Assembly (NCBI GenBank): GCA_004553625.1
Contig: SFKX01000004.1
Coordinates: forward strand, 124,001-188,000
DNA from: Clostridiales bacterium
GTDB taxonomy: Bacteria; Bacillota_A; Clostridia; Oscillospirales; Oscillospiraceae
Reading direction: 5' to 3'
Length of the DNA stretch: 64,000 nt
A program made the translations under genes and the position numbers. Every line of letters starts with the position of its first letter. The first letter of the stretch is position 1. Positions 8,074 to 16,504 of this stretch are shown one piece after another. Below the pieces are notes generated by a model. It did not search any database. It worked only from the letters and a program-made list of their open reading frames with translations, and had not been told where the DNA came from.

Positions 8074-9006
8074 TCAGGCCGACTTGTCCGCCGCTCTCCG
8101 CCCCAGCCGGGCGAAGGCGCGGAAGCACATGGGCCAGACCGCCGCCGCAAAGAGGACGACGAGGAAATACCTCGCCGCGTCGGCGGGGCCGCCCTCGCCC
8201 AGGAGCGCATAGAACGGCGCCTTGAGTCCCGCGCGCAGCCCGACCACCAGCGCCAGACCCAGGACCAGCTTGAGCGCCTGGCCGAGCGCCGGGGCCGCCG
8301 TCTCAAAGCGGATATAGCGCCGGTCGAGCCAGTAGGAGAGCAGCATGGCCGTTGAGGCGCCCAGCAGCTTGTAGCCGTTCTCGCGGCCGGAGGCCAGGTT
8401 GGCGGCGTCCGTGTCCGCGGGGAAGGGCCAGAGCTCCACATAGAGAAGGTAGCAGAGCGTCAGGGCGACCATGCCGGCGATGACGGCGTACATCCTGCGC
8501 GGATGCGCCTCAATGTCGCGGAAGAGCGGGTAGAGCGCCAGCATGAGGACGAGCCCCAGCAGGAAGGCCACGCCCACGTCGAGCGGCGTGTGCACGCCGA
8601 GATACATCCGCGAAAAGCCTATGAGCACAACTATGGCAAAAAAGAGGACGCGCCAGCCCTTTTTCGTCCACATGCCCAGGCAGCCGAAGCTGGAGAAGGC
8701 GTTCTGCGTGTGGCCGCTGGGGAAGGAATAACCCGTGGCCCCGGCTCGCGCGGACTCGACTATCGTGAAGTCCGGGTCCAGGACCCAGGGCCGCGGTATG
8801 CGGAAGCAGAGCTTCATGAACTGGTTGGCGATCGTCCCGACGAAACCCGTGGTGAGTATGTAGAAGCCGAGCCCCTTGCTCACGCACCAGTAGACGGCGA
8901 TGGCCAGCGCCATATACAGGGTCTCGCCGCCCAGCTCCGTGACGAGGCTGAACAGCCCGTCCAGGAAGGGACAGCGGATACTCTCCAGAAGATAAAGAAA
9001 TTGCAT
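8074..9006 (-). CDS. PAP2-superfamily membrane phosphatase
   Basis: 310 residues, with a PAP2 (phosphatidic acid phosphatase type 2) domain in the N-terminal half and additional membrane helices in the C-terminal half. All three motifs are present: K65-x6-RP (KLCFRIPRP), PSGH at 96-99 and SR-x5-H-x3-D (Ser132 to Asp143). The histidines in the second and third motifs are the catalytic pair. Enzymes of this type dephosphorylate lipid phosphates such as undecaprenyl pyrophosphate or phosphatidate at the outer face of the membrane. It starts 15 bases after mntP and precedes the MATE gene. The extra C-terminal membrane part is larger than in minimal PAP2 proteins, and the substrate cannot be deduced. 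Confidence 0.92.
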   Translation of the reverse strand: MQFLYLLESIRCPFLDGLFSLVTELGGETLYMALAIAVYWCVSKGLGFYILTTGFVGTIANQFMKLCFRIPRPWVLDPDFTIVESARAGATGYSFPSGHTQNAFSSFGCLGMWTKKGWRVLFFAIVVLIGFSRMYLGVHTPLDVGVAFLLGLVLMLALYPLFRDIEAHPRRMYAVIAGMVALTLCYLLYVELWPFPADTDAANLASGRENGYKLLGASTAMLLSYWLDRRYIRFETAAPALGQALKLVLGLALVVGLRAGLKAPFYALLGEGGPADAARYFLVVLFAAAVWPMCFRAFARLGRRAADKSA

Positions 9007-9021
9007 TTGCGGCCCTCCCGT

Positions 9022-9573
9022 TCAGATGAGTCCCTCGATGAGCAGCTTCACTCCTATGCCGCAGAGCACGAGCCCGCCGAGTATGCCCGAGGTCTTACAT
9101 GAGACGCCCGGGATCTTCCCGCCGAGCATCCCGCCGAGAAAGCAGAGGACGAAGGTCGTGCAGCCTATCATGAGACATGAGGGCAGGAGCGAGACGCCCT
9201 CCATGAAGGCGAAGGATATGCCGACGGCCAGAGCGTCGAGGCTCGTGGCGACGGCCATGACCAGCAGCTGCGAGTGGCGCAGCTGCGTACATACGGCGGA
9301 CTCCCCGCCCTTTATCGCCTCGACGAGCATCTTGACTCCGACGAAGGCCAGCAGGAAGAAGCTGATGTAGGGCGCCCATTCGCTGACGAGGGAGCTGACC
9401 GTGCTGCCGAGCAGGTAGCCCAAAAGCGGCATGAGGAACTGAAAACCGCCGAAGTAGAGTCCGAGCAGGCAGGCGTGCTTCGCTCCGAAGCCCTTGACTG
9501 TGAGCCCGCTTGTTACAGAGACGGCGAAGGCGTCCATTGACAGGCCAACGCCTATGAGTAAAATAGAAAGCAT
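9022..9573 (-). CDS. mntP: Manganese efflux pump MntP
   Basis: 183 residues, six predicted helices and an internal duplication. The two family motifs are GLSMDAFAVSVTSG near residue 10 and TSLDALAVGISF in the second half; each holds an Asp needed for Mn2+ transport. MntP protects against excess manganese. The start is only 28 bases from the tadA TTG start on the opposite strand, so the two promoters must overlap or lie within each other's genes. GGAGTG is 7 bases before the ATG. No yybP-ykoY manganese riboswitch is visible, and there is no room for one. Confidence 0.95.
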   Translation of the reverse strand: MLSILLIGVGLSMDAFAVSVTSGLTVKGFGAKHACLLGLYFGGFQFLMPLLGYLLGSTVSSLVSEWAPYISFFLLAFVGVKMLVEAIKGGESAVCTQLRHSQLLVMAVATSLDALAVGISFAFMEGVSLLPSCLMIGCTTFVLCFLGGMLGGKIPGVSCKTSGILGGLVLCGIGVKLLIEGLI

Positions 9574-9601
9574 AAGAACACTCCGGGTGGTGAGATTGGT
9601 C

Positions 9602-10048
9602 TTGGACTGTGAAAAGTATATGCGCGAGGCGCTGGAGCTTGCACGCGAGGCGGCGGCTCAGGGCGAGGTACCGGTAGGCTGCGTGGTGTTCGACGAATCC
9701 GGCGCGGTGATAGGCCGGGGCCGGAACCGGCGCGAGGAGCTGCCGGACGCGGGCGCGCACGCGGAGCTGGAGGCGATAAGGGAGGCCTGCCGCGTCCGCG
9801 GCAGCTGGAACCTCTCGGGCTGCGGCCTTGCGGTGACGCTGGAGCCCTGCCCGATGTGCGCGGGCGCGGTGATAAACGCGCGGCTCTCAACGGTCATCTA
9901 CGGCGCAAAGGAGCCGCGCAGCGGCTCCGTGGGCAGCGTTATAAACCTCTTTGAGGAAAACTACGGCCACCGCCCCGCAGTCTACGGCGGCGTCCTGAGC
10001 GAGGACTGCGCGCGGCTGCTGGCGGAGTTTTTCCGCGGCATAAGATGA
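9602..10048 (+). CDS. tadA: tRNA-specific adenosine deaminase
   Basis: 148 residues with a TTG start. TadA converts adenosine 34 of tRNA-Arg(ACG) to inosine. The zinc site is complete: His53 in HAE (with the proton-shuttling Glu55) and the PCPMC pair Cys83 and Cys86. TTG at 9602 (reading MDCEKYMREAL) is preferred over the ATG at 9620, because homologues have about six residues before the MREAL-like helix and GGTGAG lies 7 bases upstream. Divergent from mntP. A GC-rich hairpin without a T-run follows the gene, ahead of the convergent phosphoribosyltransferase. Confidence 0.93.
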   Translation: MDCEKYMREALELAREAAAQGEVPVGCVVFDESGAVIGRGRNRREELPDAGAHAELEAIREACRVRGSWNLSGCGLAVTLEPCPMCAGAVINARLSTVIYGAKEPRSGSVGSVINLFEENYGHRPAVYGGVLSEDCARLLAEFFRGIR

Positions 10049-10102
10049 AGAAACCGCCGGCCCCGCGGGAGCGGGACCGGAGGCGTAGCTGCGGCTGGGT
10101 TG

Positions 10103-10657
10103 TCAATCTCGGACGGAGCCGTCCGCGTTGAAGAGGGGGAGCTTGGCGAGGGTGATGATGTCTTTTCTGTCGTAGGCGTCGCCCTCTGCGAGGACGGCCA
10201 TGCGCCCGGCGATGATGCCGCCGGCCTTGTTCACCAGCTCCTCGACGGCGTGGAGGCTCTCGCCGGTGGAGATGACGTCGTCTATGATGAGGATGCGGCG
10301 GCCCTTTATGAGCTCGGCGTCCGCCGTGTCTATGACGAGCTTTTGTATGTGCATGGTGGTGATGGAGCGGACCTCGACCTCGAACACGCCGGTCATATAG
10401 GCCTTTGCGCCCTTGCGGGCGAGGAAATACTTCTCCGCGCCGGACTGCCTGGCCATCTCATAGAGCAGGGGTATCGCCTTGGCCTCCGGGGCGATGAGGT
10501 AGTCGTATTCCGGGGCGCGCTTCAAAAGCTCCGCCGCACAGTGGACCGTGAGCTCGACATCCCCGAACATGACGAAGGCGCCGATATAGAGCTCGTCAGT
10601 CACGCGGCAAAGCGGCAGTTCGCGCTTGAGTCCGGCGATGTCCATCTCGTATGTCAT
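10103..10657 (-). CDS. Phosphoribosyltransferase-family protein, purine type
   Basis: 184 residues, type I phosphoribosyltransferase fold. The PRPP-binding loop is RILIIDDVISTGESL (residues 121-135), with two acidic residues and the TGE turn. A lysine- and arginine-rich flexible-loop region (KYFLARKGAKAYM) precedes it. The overall layout resembles adenine or xanthine phosphoribosyltransferases, which make nucleotides from free bases and PRPP. The hood region is too variable to name the base. The ATG at 10657 is preferred because GGGAGG sits 7 bases upstream, while the earlier ATG at 10663 is too close. It is transcribed alone from a good promoter, and no purine riboswitch is visible in the leader. 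Confidence 0.85.
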   Translation of the reverse strand: MTYEMDIAGLKRELPLCRVTDELYIGAFVMFGDVELTVHCAAELLKRAPEYDYLIAPEAKAIPLLYEMARQSGAEKYFLARKGAKAYMTGVFEVEVRSITTMHIQKLVIDTADAELIKGRRILIIDDVISTGESLHAVEELVNKAGGIIAGRMAVLAEGDAYDRKDIITLAKLPLFNADGSVRD

Positions 10658-10727
10658 TTCCATTCCTCCCAAAGAAACTGTGTTGACCGCGCCTAAGGCG
10701 GCATATCATTTTCGTGTAAACACATTA

Positions 10728-10755
10728 ATTATACAGGATTACCCGGCAAAAGCAA
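10728..10755 (-). promoter_or_regulatory. Promoter of the phosphoribosyltransferase gene
   Basis: On the minus strand, TTGCTT (10750-10755), a 16-base spacer and consensus TATAAT (10728-10733). The leader is about 65 bases long. Confidence 0.7.
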
Positions 10756-10928
10756 GTCCTAATTGTCCGTTGCACTTCCTGATTTAGCGATTTTGCTAGT
10801 TAAAGACTCAAAAATTGACAAAAGCTAGTCAAATAGGCAAATTGCACAAAATTTTCACAAAAAATCGGAATTTGTCAGCGGATATATGAGTATTTTGAAT
10901 AAAGAAAATTAATGCGCGAATTAAGGAC
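10756..10928. other. AT-rich divergent intergenic region with short direct repeats
   Basis: This gene-free part of the 400-base gap is far more AT-rich than its surroundings. GCTAGT occurs at 10795-10800 and again at 10824-10829, each after TTT or AAA and before TAA or CAA. ATTGCAC appears near 10841, with TTGCAC near 10770. A TTGACA at 10815 lacks a good -10. These may be binding sites for a regulator of the NSS gene, but no known operator is recognised. Confidence 0.3.
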
Positions 10929-10957
10929 TTGTAAACGGCGCTTTTTTGGTGTAAATT
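10929..10957 (+). promoter_or_regulatory. Promoter of the first NSS transporter gene
   Basis: TTGTAA (10929-10934), a 17-base spacer and TAAATT (10952-10957), about 95 bases before the start codon. Confidence 0.6.
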
Positions 10958-11057
10958 ATAAACACGGGGATGAGGGATACATCCCCGAGGATTGGGAGAG
11001 CCGGCGCTTAATGGGATACGAAGCACCGGCTAATTTTAAAAATTGGGAGGGAAATCA

Positions 11058-12515
11058 ATGGATCAGAAATCTCAACACCTGGAACATGAGCGTGGTTCAT
11101 GGGGCTCCAACTTTGGCTTCCTGATGGCAGCCGTCGGCTCGGCGGTCGGCCTGGGCAACATTTGGGGCTTCCCGTACAAGATGGGCATGACGGGCGGCTT
11201 CGCCTTCCTCTTAGTCTATCTCATACTGGTCGTTGTCGTGGGCTGCGTCGTCATGCTTGGCGAGCTGTCCCTCGGCCGCAAGACGGGCCGCGGCGCAGTC
11301 GGCGCATACATGGCCTTCTCCAAGAAGCACAAGTGGGTCGGCTTCCTCGGCGTTATCGCAGGCTTCTGCCTCCTGGCGTTCTACAACGTCCTCGGCGGCA
11401 TGGTCATGCGCTATATGTTCGGCTTCTTCTTCGAGCTCGTCGGCATGGACGGCTTTGCCGGTCAGGGAACCGCCTTCTTCGGCTTCCTCCTCTATGACTA
11501 CGGCGGGATGCTGTTCTTCCATGTGCTCTTTGTCATCATCAACATCCTCATCGTCATGGGCGGCGTCGAGTCCGGCATAGAGAAATTCTCCTCTGTCGCC
11601 ATGCCCGCGCTGTTCTTCATCCTGCTGTTCGTCGTGGTCTACATAGCCTTCCAGGACGGCGCTGCTGAGGGCTACGCCTTCATGTTCAAGCCGGACTTCT
11701 CCGCAATGAGCAGCTTCTCCGGCTTCATCAACGTCCTAAAGACGGCGGCAGGCCAGATGTTCTTCTCGCTTTCCCTCGGCATGGGCTGTATGATAACCTA
11801 CGGCTCCTACCTCGATAAGAAAGAGGACCTGCAGAAGAACGCCATCATAATCCCCGCCTGCGACACTCTGATCGCCGTCATGGCCGGTATGGCCGTCCTG
11901 CCCGCCTGCGCGGCCTACGACGTGCCTTACGCCTCCGGCCCGGGACTTCTGTTCACCTCCATGCAGCAGGTCTTCACGAACATGGGTGAGTTCGGCTCTT
12001 TCGTCGGCTTCATGTTCTACTTCCTCGTGTTCATAGCCGCTGTGACGAGCTCCATCTCCCTGCTCGAGGTCGTCTGCACCTACCGTATAGACGCCTCTAT
12101 CGACAAGGGCAAGAAGCCCAATCGCCAGAAGATCACCTGCATCGCCGCGGGCCTCATCTTCGTGGTCGGCCTGCCGGTCGCGCTGGACGCCCTGGGCAGC
12201 GGCGGCTCCGCTTTCCCGGCTCCCTACGAGATCATCAACTACCAGGTCGCAGAGGGCGGCAAGATCCCCATGGCCATCGACTGCTGGCTCGACTTCTTCG
12301 ATATGCTCTCCGAGGGCGTCCTGATGCCCTTCGGCGCGCTGGCCATGAGTGTCCTGATCGGCTGGGTCTACAAGACCAAGAACGCAGTCGTTCCGGAGTG
12401 CGAGCAGTCCGGACACAAGTTCTGGGGCTACGGCTTCTTCAACGTCTGCTTCAAGTTCGTCGTTCCCGTCATCATGGCCTTCGTGCTCTACGGCCAGATC
12501 AGCGACTTCTTTTAA
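11058..12515 (+). CDS. Sodium:neurotransmitter symporter (NSS) family transporter
   Basis: 485 residues with 11 to 12 predicted helices and a LeuT-type fold. The first helix carries the family signature around the sodium and substrate sites: GSAVGLGNIWGFPY. Bacterial NSS proteins take up amino acids (leucine, tryptophan, tyrosine and others) with Na+. The ATG at 11058 follows GGGAGG by 7 bases. It is a paralogue of the transporter at 39.7 kb: both begin with (H)xRGxWGSNFGFLMAAVG-type sequence and share the GQMFFSLSLGMG segment. The gene has its own promoter and a bidirectional terminator. The substrate cannot be read from the sequence. Confidence 0.95.
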   Translation: MDQKSQHLEHERGSWGSNFGFLMAAVGSAVGLGNIWGFPYKMGMTGGFAFLLVYLILVVVVGCVVMLGELSLGRKTGRGAVGAYMAFSKKHKWVGFLGVIAGFCLLAFYNVLGGMVMRYMFGFFFELVGMDGFAGQGTAFFGFLLYDYGGMLFFHVLFVIINILIVMGGVESGIEKFSSVAMPALFFILLFVVVYIAFQDGAAEGYAFMFKPDFSAMSSFSGFINVLKTAAGQMFFSLSLGMGCMITYGSYLDKKEDLQKNAIIIPACDTLIAVMAGMAVLPACAAYDVPYASGPGLLFTSMQQVFTNMGEFGSFVGFMFYFLVFIAAVTSSISLLEVVCTYRIDASIDKGKKPNRQKITCIAAGLIFVVGLPVALDALGSGGSAFPAPYEIINYQVAEGGKIPMAIDCWLDFFDMLSEGVLMPFGALAMSVLIGWVYKTKNAVVPECEQSGHKFWGYGFFNVCFKFVVPVIMAFVLYGQISDFF

Positions 12516-12532
12516 TCGATGACTTAAATACC

Positions 12533-12565
12533 AAAAAAACACCCGCCTCACGGCGGGTGTTTTTT
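12533..12565. terminator. Bidirectional terminator between the NSS and TetR genes
   Basis: A 14-bp stem, A-run plus CACCCGCC with GGCGGGTG plus T-run, and a TCAC loop. T-runs lie on both strands. The right edge overlaps the TetR stop codon. Confidence 0.9.
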
Positions 12566-13145
12566 ATTGCTGGTTTTCGGGATTTAGCAGCTGCATCGGC
12601 TCCGAGAGCATCTGGAGCATGAGTGCGATGAAGTCGTTTATGTCCATGCCGCTGTCCTGCTCATACCACATCCGGGTACAGGAGAGGATGCCGGAGACGC
12701 AGAACTCCAGGGCGAACTCCCCGGCCTCGTCGAGCACGCGGTATTTCTGGGCGATCTGGCTGCGCAGGAGCTCCTTGGTGTTGTCGCGGAGCTTTTTCTG
12801 AAAGGCCGGGTCGCCGTTTTCGCCGAGCATGACGGCGAGGTACTTGTTGTAGACGCTGCATGGGGCGAGGGTGTACTTCACAAGCCCGGCGAGGTCCATC
12901 TTCCTGGAGCAGCGCGCGATCTGGGCGAAGCGCTGGGAAAACTGCTCCAGGATCTCGTTTTCGATGCTCTCGAGGACCTCGTAAACGTCGCTGTAATAGC
13001 GGTAGAAGGTGCCTCGGTTATAACCGGCGAGGGCGCAGATGTCCTTCACGCTGATCTTTGAGATGGGCTTTGCCGTATAGAGCCGCCAGAAGGCCTCTCT
13101 TATCTCAAGTTTGGCCGTTGCGGGTCTCTCCGCCTTGTTTTCCAT
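12564..13145 (-). CDS. TetR/AcrR-family transcriptional regulator
   Basis: 193 residues from the ATG at 13145, which has CAGGAG about 9 bases upstream. The N-terminal HTH shows ISVKDICALAGYNRGTFYRYY, close to the TetR signature, at roughly residues 30-52. The C-terminal ligand domain resembles the DhaS or TetR_C_33 type and is not informative about the inducer. It lies 49 bases downstream of the flavoprotein gene on the same strand and is likely cotranscribed with it, so it may regulate that cluster. No operator dyad is evident. Confidence 0.9.
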   Translation of the reverse strand: MENKAERPATAKLEIREAFWRLYTAKPISKISVKDICALAGYNRGTFYRYYSDVYEVLESIENEILEQFSQRFAQIARCSRKMDLAGLVKYTLAPCSVYNKYLAVMLGENGDPAFQKKLRDNTKELLRSQIAQKYRVLDEAGEFALEFCVSGILSCTRMWYEQDSGMDINDFIALMLQMLSEPMQLLNPENQQ

Positions 13146-13194
13146 GGGCGCACGCTCCTGTACCTGGATTTCTCCGCGCCGCGCCCGACGCGGC

Positions 13195-14535
13195 TCATTT
13201 GGCCGCGTTTGCCACAACGTGAACGATGTCCCAGATGTAGGTGACGGAGGGGGAATAGGCCATATCGAGCATACCGAGCTCCTCCGTAGTCATCTTCCGG
13301 TCCACCGCGCAGGCGAAGATATTTATGCGCATGGCGGCCTCTCTCTCGCCCATGATCTGGGCGCCGAGGATGACCTTGGTCTTTTTGTCGTAGACTATCT
13401 TGGCCGTCAGCAGGTAGGGGGGCGGGCAGGTGTAGTAGGGCGAATGGCTGATGGACTGGACCGTGGCGGTGCCGTAGTCGAAGCCGCATTCCTTGGCCTC
13501 GCGCTCGGATACGCCGGTTTTGCCCATCTCGAGGTCCATGACTCGGAGGATGCTGGTACCGATGGTCCGGTTGAAGTGGACCTCTTCCCCGAGCATGGCG
13601 TCCGCGGCGAGGCGGCCCTGCTTGTTGGCCGTAGTGCCGAGGGCGATGTAGTCGAGCTTGCCCGTGACGGCGTTATAGAGTGTGGCGCAGTCGCCGGCAG
13701 CATAGACGTCGGGGATATCTGTCTCCATGGCGTCGGTGACTATGATGGCGCCGTTTTTGAACTTTTTGAGCCTGGGGTCCGTGAACATATCCGTGTTCGG
13801 GCGGACGCCGATGGCGAAAACGACCATATCCACGTCGTAGGAGCCCAGAGGCGTGACGATGCGCCTGGCGACTCCGCCCTCGCCCTCTATGCGGCTGACG
13901 GTCTCGCCGAGGTGGAGCTCCACGCCGTGCTTGCGGAGGTTATCCTCCAGTGCCTCCTGGAAGAGCTCGTCGTAGCCGCCCATGACGTGGGGCATGGACT
14001 CGAAGAGCAGGGCCTTTCTGCCGCGCAGGGTGACGGCCTCAGCCATTTCCATGCCGATGAAGCCGCCGCCGATTATGGCGATGCGCTTGGCCTCGTCCTT
14101 GAGGAGGGCGGCCTTGATGATCTCGGCCTCGGGGATAGTCTTGAGGACGTAGACGCCCTGGAGCTCCCTGCCCTCGACGGGCGGGACGATGGGGCGGCTG
14201 CCGGTGGCGATGAGGAGCTTGTCGTAGCTCTGGACGAACTCCTCCCCGCTCTTGAGGTCTTTGACGTTCACGGTCTTTGCGTCGAAGTCCACGGAGGTAA
14301 CCTCGTGCCAGAGTCTGAGGTCCACTCCCCCGGCGCGGAACTCCTCTGCCGAGCGGATCTTGACGAGCTCGATATCGTCGTTCACGCCGCCGATGTAATA
14401 GGGCAGGCCGCAGGCGCCGTAAGAGACGATATCCGTCTTTTCAAAGACTATGACGTGGGCGTCTTTTCTCTTTCTGGCGATGCGCGAGGCGGTACTCATG
14501 CCCGCCGCGTCTCCGCCGATAACGACAATTGTCAT
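13195..14535 (-). CDS. CoA-disulfide reductase / NADH oxidase-like flavoprotein
   Basis: 446 residues of the pyridine nucleotide-disulfide oxidoreductase superfamily. FAD motif VVIGGDAAGMS at residues 4-14; the active-site Cys42 in SYGACGLPY is where single-cysteine CoA-disulfide reductases and NADH oxidases carry their redox cysteine; the NAD(P)H motif IIGGGFIGMEMAE lies near residue 160; DVYAAGDCA is the second FAD contact; and a C-terminal dimerisation domain follows. The enzyme may reduce CoA disulfide, or related persulfides or oxygen. A terminator separates it from the upstream OB-fold gene, so it probably has its own weak promoter (TGTACA, 17 bases, TAAAAT on the minus strand near 14550-14580). 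Exact substrate uncertain. Confidence 0.88.
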   Translation of the reverse strand: MTIVVIGGDAAGMSTASRIARKRKDAHVIVFEKTDIVSYGACGLPYYIGGVNDDIELVKIRSAEEFRAGGVDLRLWHEVTSVDFDAKTVNVKDLKSGEEFVQSYDKLLIATGSRPIVPPVEGRELQGVYVLKTIPEAEIIKAALLKDEAKRIAIIGGGFIGMEMAEAVTLRGRKALLFESMPHVMGGYDELFQEALEDNLRKHGVELHLGETVSRIEGEGGVARRIVTPLGSYDVDMVVFAIGVRPNTDMFTDPRLKKFKNGAIIVTDAMETDIPDVYAAGDCATLYNAVTGKLDYIALGTTANKQGRLAADAMLGEEVHFNRTIGTSILRVMDLEMGKTGVSEREAKECGFDYGTATVQSISHSPYYTCPPPYLLTAKIVYDKKTKVILGAQIMGEREAAMRINIFACAVDRKMTTEELGMLDMAYSPSVTYIWDIVHVVANAAK

Positions 14536-14589
14536 CTGTATTCTCCTAATCTTTATTTTAACTCCGGCCGCGCGGCTTGTACAGCCCCC

Positions 14590-14632
14590 AAAAAACGCAG
14601 CTGGGGCGGATGCCCGCGGGCGCCCGCCCCAG
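14590..14632 (-). terminator. Terminator between the OB-fold gene and the flavoprotein gene
   Basis: On the minus strand CTGGGGCGG pairs with CCGCCCCAG (plus-strand arms 14601-14609 and 14624-14632), followed a few bases later by TTTTTT (complement of 14590-14595). It splits the minus-strand cluster or attenuates readthrough. Confidence 0.75.
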
Positions 14633-14660
14633 TTTCAGCCGCTAGGTGGACGGGCGGGAC

Positions 14661-15098
14661 TCAGTCGAGTTCCCAGCCCATGATGGTGGCGCCTTTTTCC
14701 TCGTCCCTGAGCCAGACGAGGTGGACGGGCGCGTCGTAGGGGACCTTTTCGATGTCCTCGTAGCCGAGGAGCCTGCCGAATACGCGCGGGCCTTCGTCCA
14801 GCGTGACGGCGCACAGGCCGAGGGGCAGACAGCCCTTTATGCCCTTGTGGAAGGCAAAGCGCGTCTCGACGAAGGAATAGAGCGTGCCGTGCGCCGAGGC
14901 CTCGACCCATTCCACATTGGTGCTGCCGCAGTGCTCGCAGATGAAGGCCGCGGGCCAGTAATACTTGCCGCAGTCCTTGCAGCGGGGCAGGAGAAACTTG
15001 CCCTCCTCATGCGCGGCCTTATAGAAGGGCTCGTTGTCGTAGCTGGTGCGCAGGTCGAATGGAAGGGAAATATTTCTAACTTCGATAGCCATGCTCAT
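14661..15098 (-). CDS. Zinc-ribbon / OB-fold (DUF35-type) partner protein
   Basis: 145 residues. The N-terminal rubredoxin-like zinc ribbon has Cys40, Cys43, Cys54 and Cys57 (PRCKDCGKY and ICEHCGS), and an OB-fold domain follows. Proteins of this family sit beside thiolase-fold enzymes and form complexes with them; known cases include archaeal HMG-CoA synthase/thiolase scaffolds and the actinobacterial Ltp2-ChsH2 steroid aldolase. Its ATG overlaps the stop of the upstream thiolase-fold gene as TAATG, with GGAAAGGGG just upstream, so the two are translated together. The OB domain is expected to hold an acyl-CoA substrate. Confidence 0.88.
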   Translation of the reverse strand: MSMAIEVRNISLPFDLRTSYDNEPFYKAAHEEGKFLLPRCKDCGKYYWPAAFICEHCGSTNVEWVEASAHGTLYSFVETRFAFHKGIKGCLPLGLCAVTLDEGPRVFGRLLGYEDIEKVPYDAPVHLVWLRDEEKGATIMGWELD

Positions 15099-16288
15099 TA
15101 ACCCCTTTCCAGAATCATTGTCTCGTTGCTGTTGTAGTAGCCGCCGTTATCGCTGATGATCATGAACTCGGGCAGCTTGGTGCCGGGCATGACGCCGAGC
15201 TGGCGGTCTCCGCAGCGGCCGGACATCTGCATGACGCCCTCTGCCAGCGGGGTGAGGCCCATGTAGTAGCCCTCTGCGAGCAGGCCGCCGCCGGTATTCA
15301 CGGGGAAGTCGCCGCCGGGGCCGATGTTCTCGACTGTGAGGAAGTCGCGGGACTTCTTTCTGTCATAGAAGCCGTAATCCGCGAGGGTCGCCTCGACGGT
15401 GTAGGTGTAGCAGTCATAGATCTGGGCTGCGCCGATGTCCTTGGGCGAGAGCCCGGCCATCTCATAGGCGAGCTTGCCGGCGATGAGCGCGCTGCTGCGC
15501 GGGTCGCCCGGGGTGAGCTGCCAGCCCTTGGAGGTGTCGTTGAACACGCCGAAGCCGCGGATCGTGACGAGCGGGTTCTTGAGCTCCTTGGCGCGCTCGG
15601 CGGTGGTTATGATGACGGCGCGCCCGCCGTCCGTGGAGGTGGTGGCGTCCACGCCGCGGAAGGGCCAGGCGAGGCAGGGCGCGGCCATGTAGTCCTCCTT
15701 GGTGAGGGGCTTGCTGTAGTAGTTGGCGATGGGGTTGAGGTTGGCCCAGCGGCGGTGCGCCACGGCGATCTCGCTCCAGACGTCCGGCCCGGTGCCGAAC
15801 TCGTGCATCGCGCGGCTGGCAAAGAAGGCGTAGTTCGTGAAGGCGGAGATGTTGCCGTAGGCGGCGTATTCGTCATAGGGCTTGTCGCTGAAGGTGTCGA
15901 TCTCATCCGTCCAGGTCCTGTGTCCGGTGCGGCCGCTCTCGGCAAAGACGACGAGGACGTAGTTGCAGGCCCCGGCCTCTATTGCGCCGATGGCCTTGTG
16001 CAGGAAGGTGCGGTAGCAGTAGGACTCCTGGCTCAGGAAATTCGGGCGGATGCCCAGGCTCTTTGTGATGACGTTTGCCGTGTGGTGGAAGGCGTCTCCC
16101 TTGAGGATGGGGAAGTCCCGGTAGAGGATGAAGCCGTCGATGTCCTCCTTGCGCAGGCCGGCGTCCTTTATCGCGTTCATGCTGGCCTCGAGGTAGAAGC
16201 TGGCGGCAGAGCGGCCGGGTACCTTGCCCTGGGGCGTATATCCCACGCCGGCGATCGCGTACTTGTTTCTAAGTGCTGTCCTGTCCAT
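15098..16288 (-). CDS. Thiolase-superfamily protein lacking the usual catalytic Cys/His residues
   Basis: 396 residues of the SCP-x-type thiolase fold. Start ATG 16288 has AGAAGG 7 bases upstream. By the spacing of the following helix, the usual nucleophilic Cys position is occupied by Ser89 (SYCYR), with a cysteine two residues later. The GHPxG-type His is replaced (EGYYMG), and the C-terminal Cys-Gly motif reads SDNGGYYN. So a normal acetyl-CoA acetyltransferase reaction is unlikely. Similar losses are known in Ltp2, which works as a retro-aldolase with a DUF35 partner, and a DUF35 gene is fused to this one by a one-base overlap. An acyl-CoA aldolase or lyase role is inference. Several tyrosines stand near the lost residues. 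Confidence 0.8.
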   Translation of the reverse strand: MDRTALRNKYAIAGVGYTPQGKVPGRSAASFYLEASMNAIKDAGLRKEDIDGFILYRDFPILKGDAFHHTANVITKSLGIRPNFLSQESYCYRTFLHKAIGAIEAGACNYVLVVFAESGRTGHRTWTDEIDTFSDKPYDEYAAYGNISAFTNYAFFASRAMHEFGTGPDVWSEIAVAHRRWANLNPIANYYSKPLTKEDYMAAPCLAWPFRGVDATTSTDGGRAVIITTAERAKELKNPLVTIRGFGVFNDTSKGWQLTPGDPRSSALIAGKLAYEMAGLSPKDIGAAQIYDCYTYTVEATLADYGFYDRKKSRDFLTVENIGPGGDFPVNTGGGLLAEGYYMGLTPLAEGVMQMSGRCGDRQLGVMPGTKLPEFMIISDNGGYYNSNETMILERG

Positions 16289-16387
16289 AAACAAGCCTTC
16301 TCCCTTCTGATGATAATTTCATATTCCCTGGCCCCTGCGGGGGCCGCTTTCACGAGGTGAGTGTCAAATATTCCACAAACCAATTTT

Positions 16388-16416
16388 ATCATATCTGCAA
16401 CCGCCGGATTTTTCAA
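16388..16416 (-). promoter_or_regulatory. Promoter of the thiolase-OB-fold operon
   Basis: On the minus strand TTGAAA (16411-16416), a 17-base spacer and TATGAT (16388-16393). The roughly 90-base leader includes a small GGCCCC/GGGGCC hairpin near 16335-16350. Confidence 0.72.
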
Positions 16417-16504
16417 TGAACAATATTCCCCGATTTGTCTATTTCGTCTGGACTTCGCCCGGAAACCGCCCGGTATCCCGGCAGTTTGCCGGAAGAATGC
16501 AGAA

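Noticed and set aside
8043..8441. N-terminal extension of the MATE reading frame by 133 codons
   Set aside because: It lies in the other frame of the PAP2 gene and has no MATE-like sequence. The shorter start has a ribosome-binding site and the normal family length.
10057..10080. GC-rich hairpin between tadA and the phosphoribosyltransferase gene
   Set aside because: CCGGCCCCGC/GCGGGACCGG with one mismatch, but no T-run on either strand, so it was not listed as a terminator.
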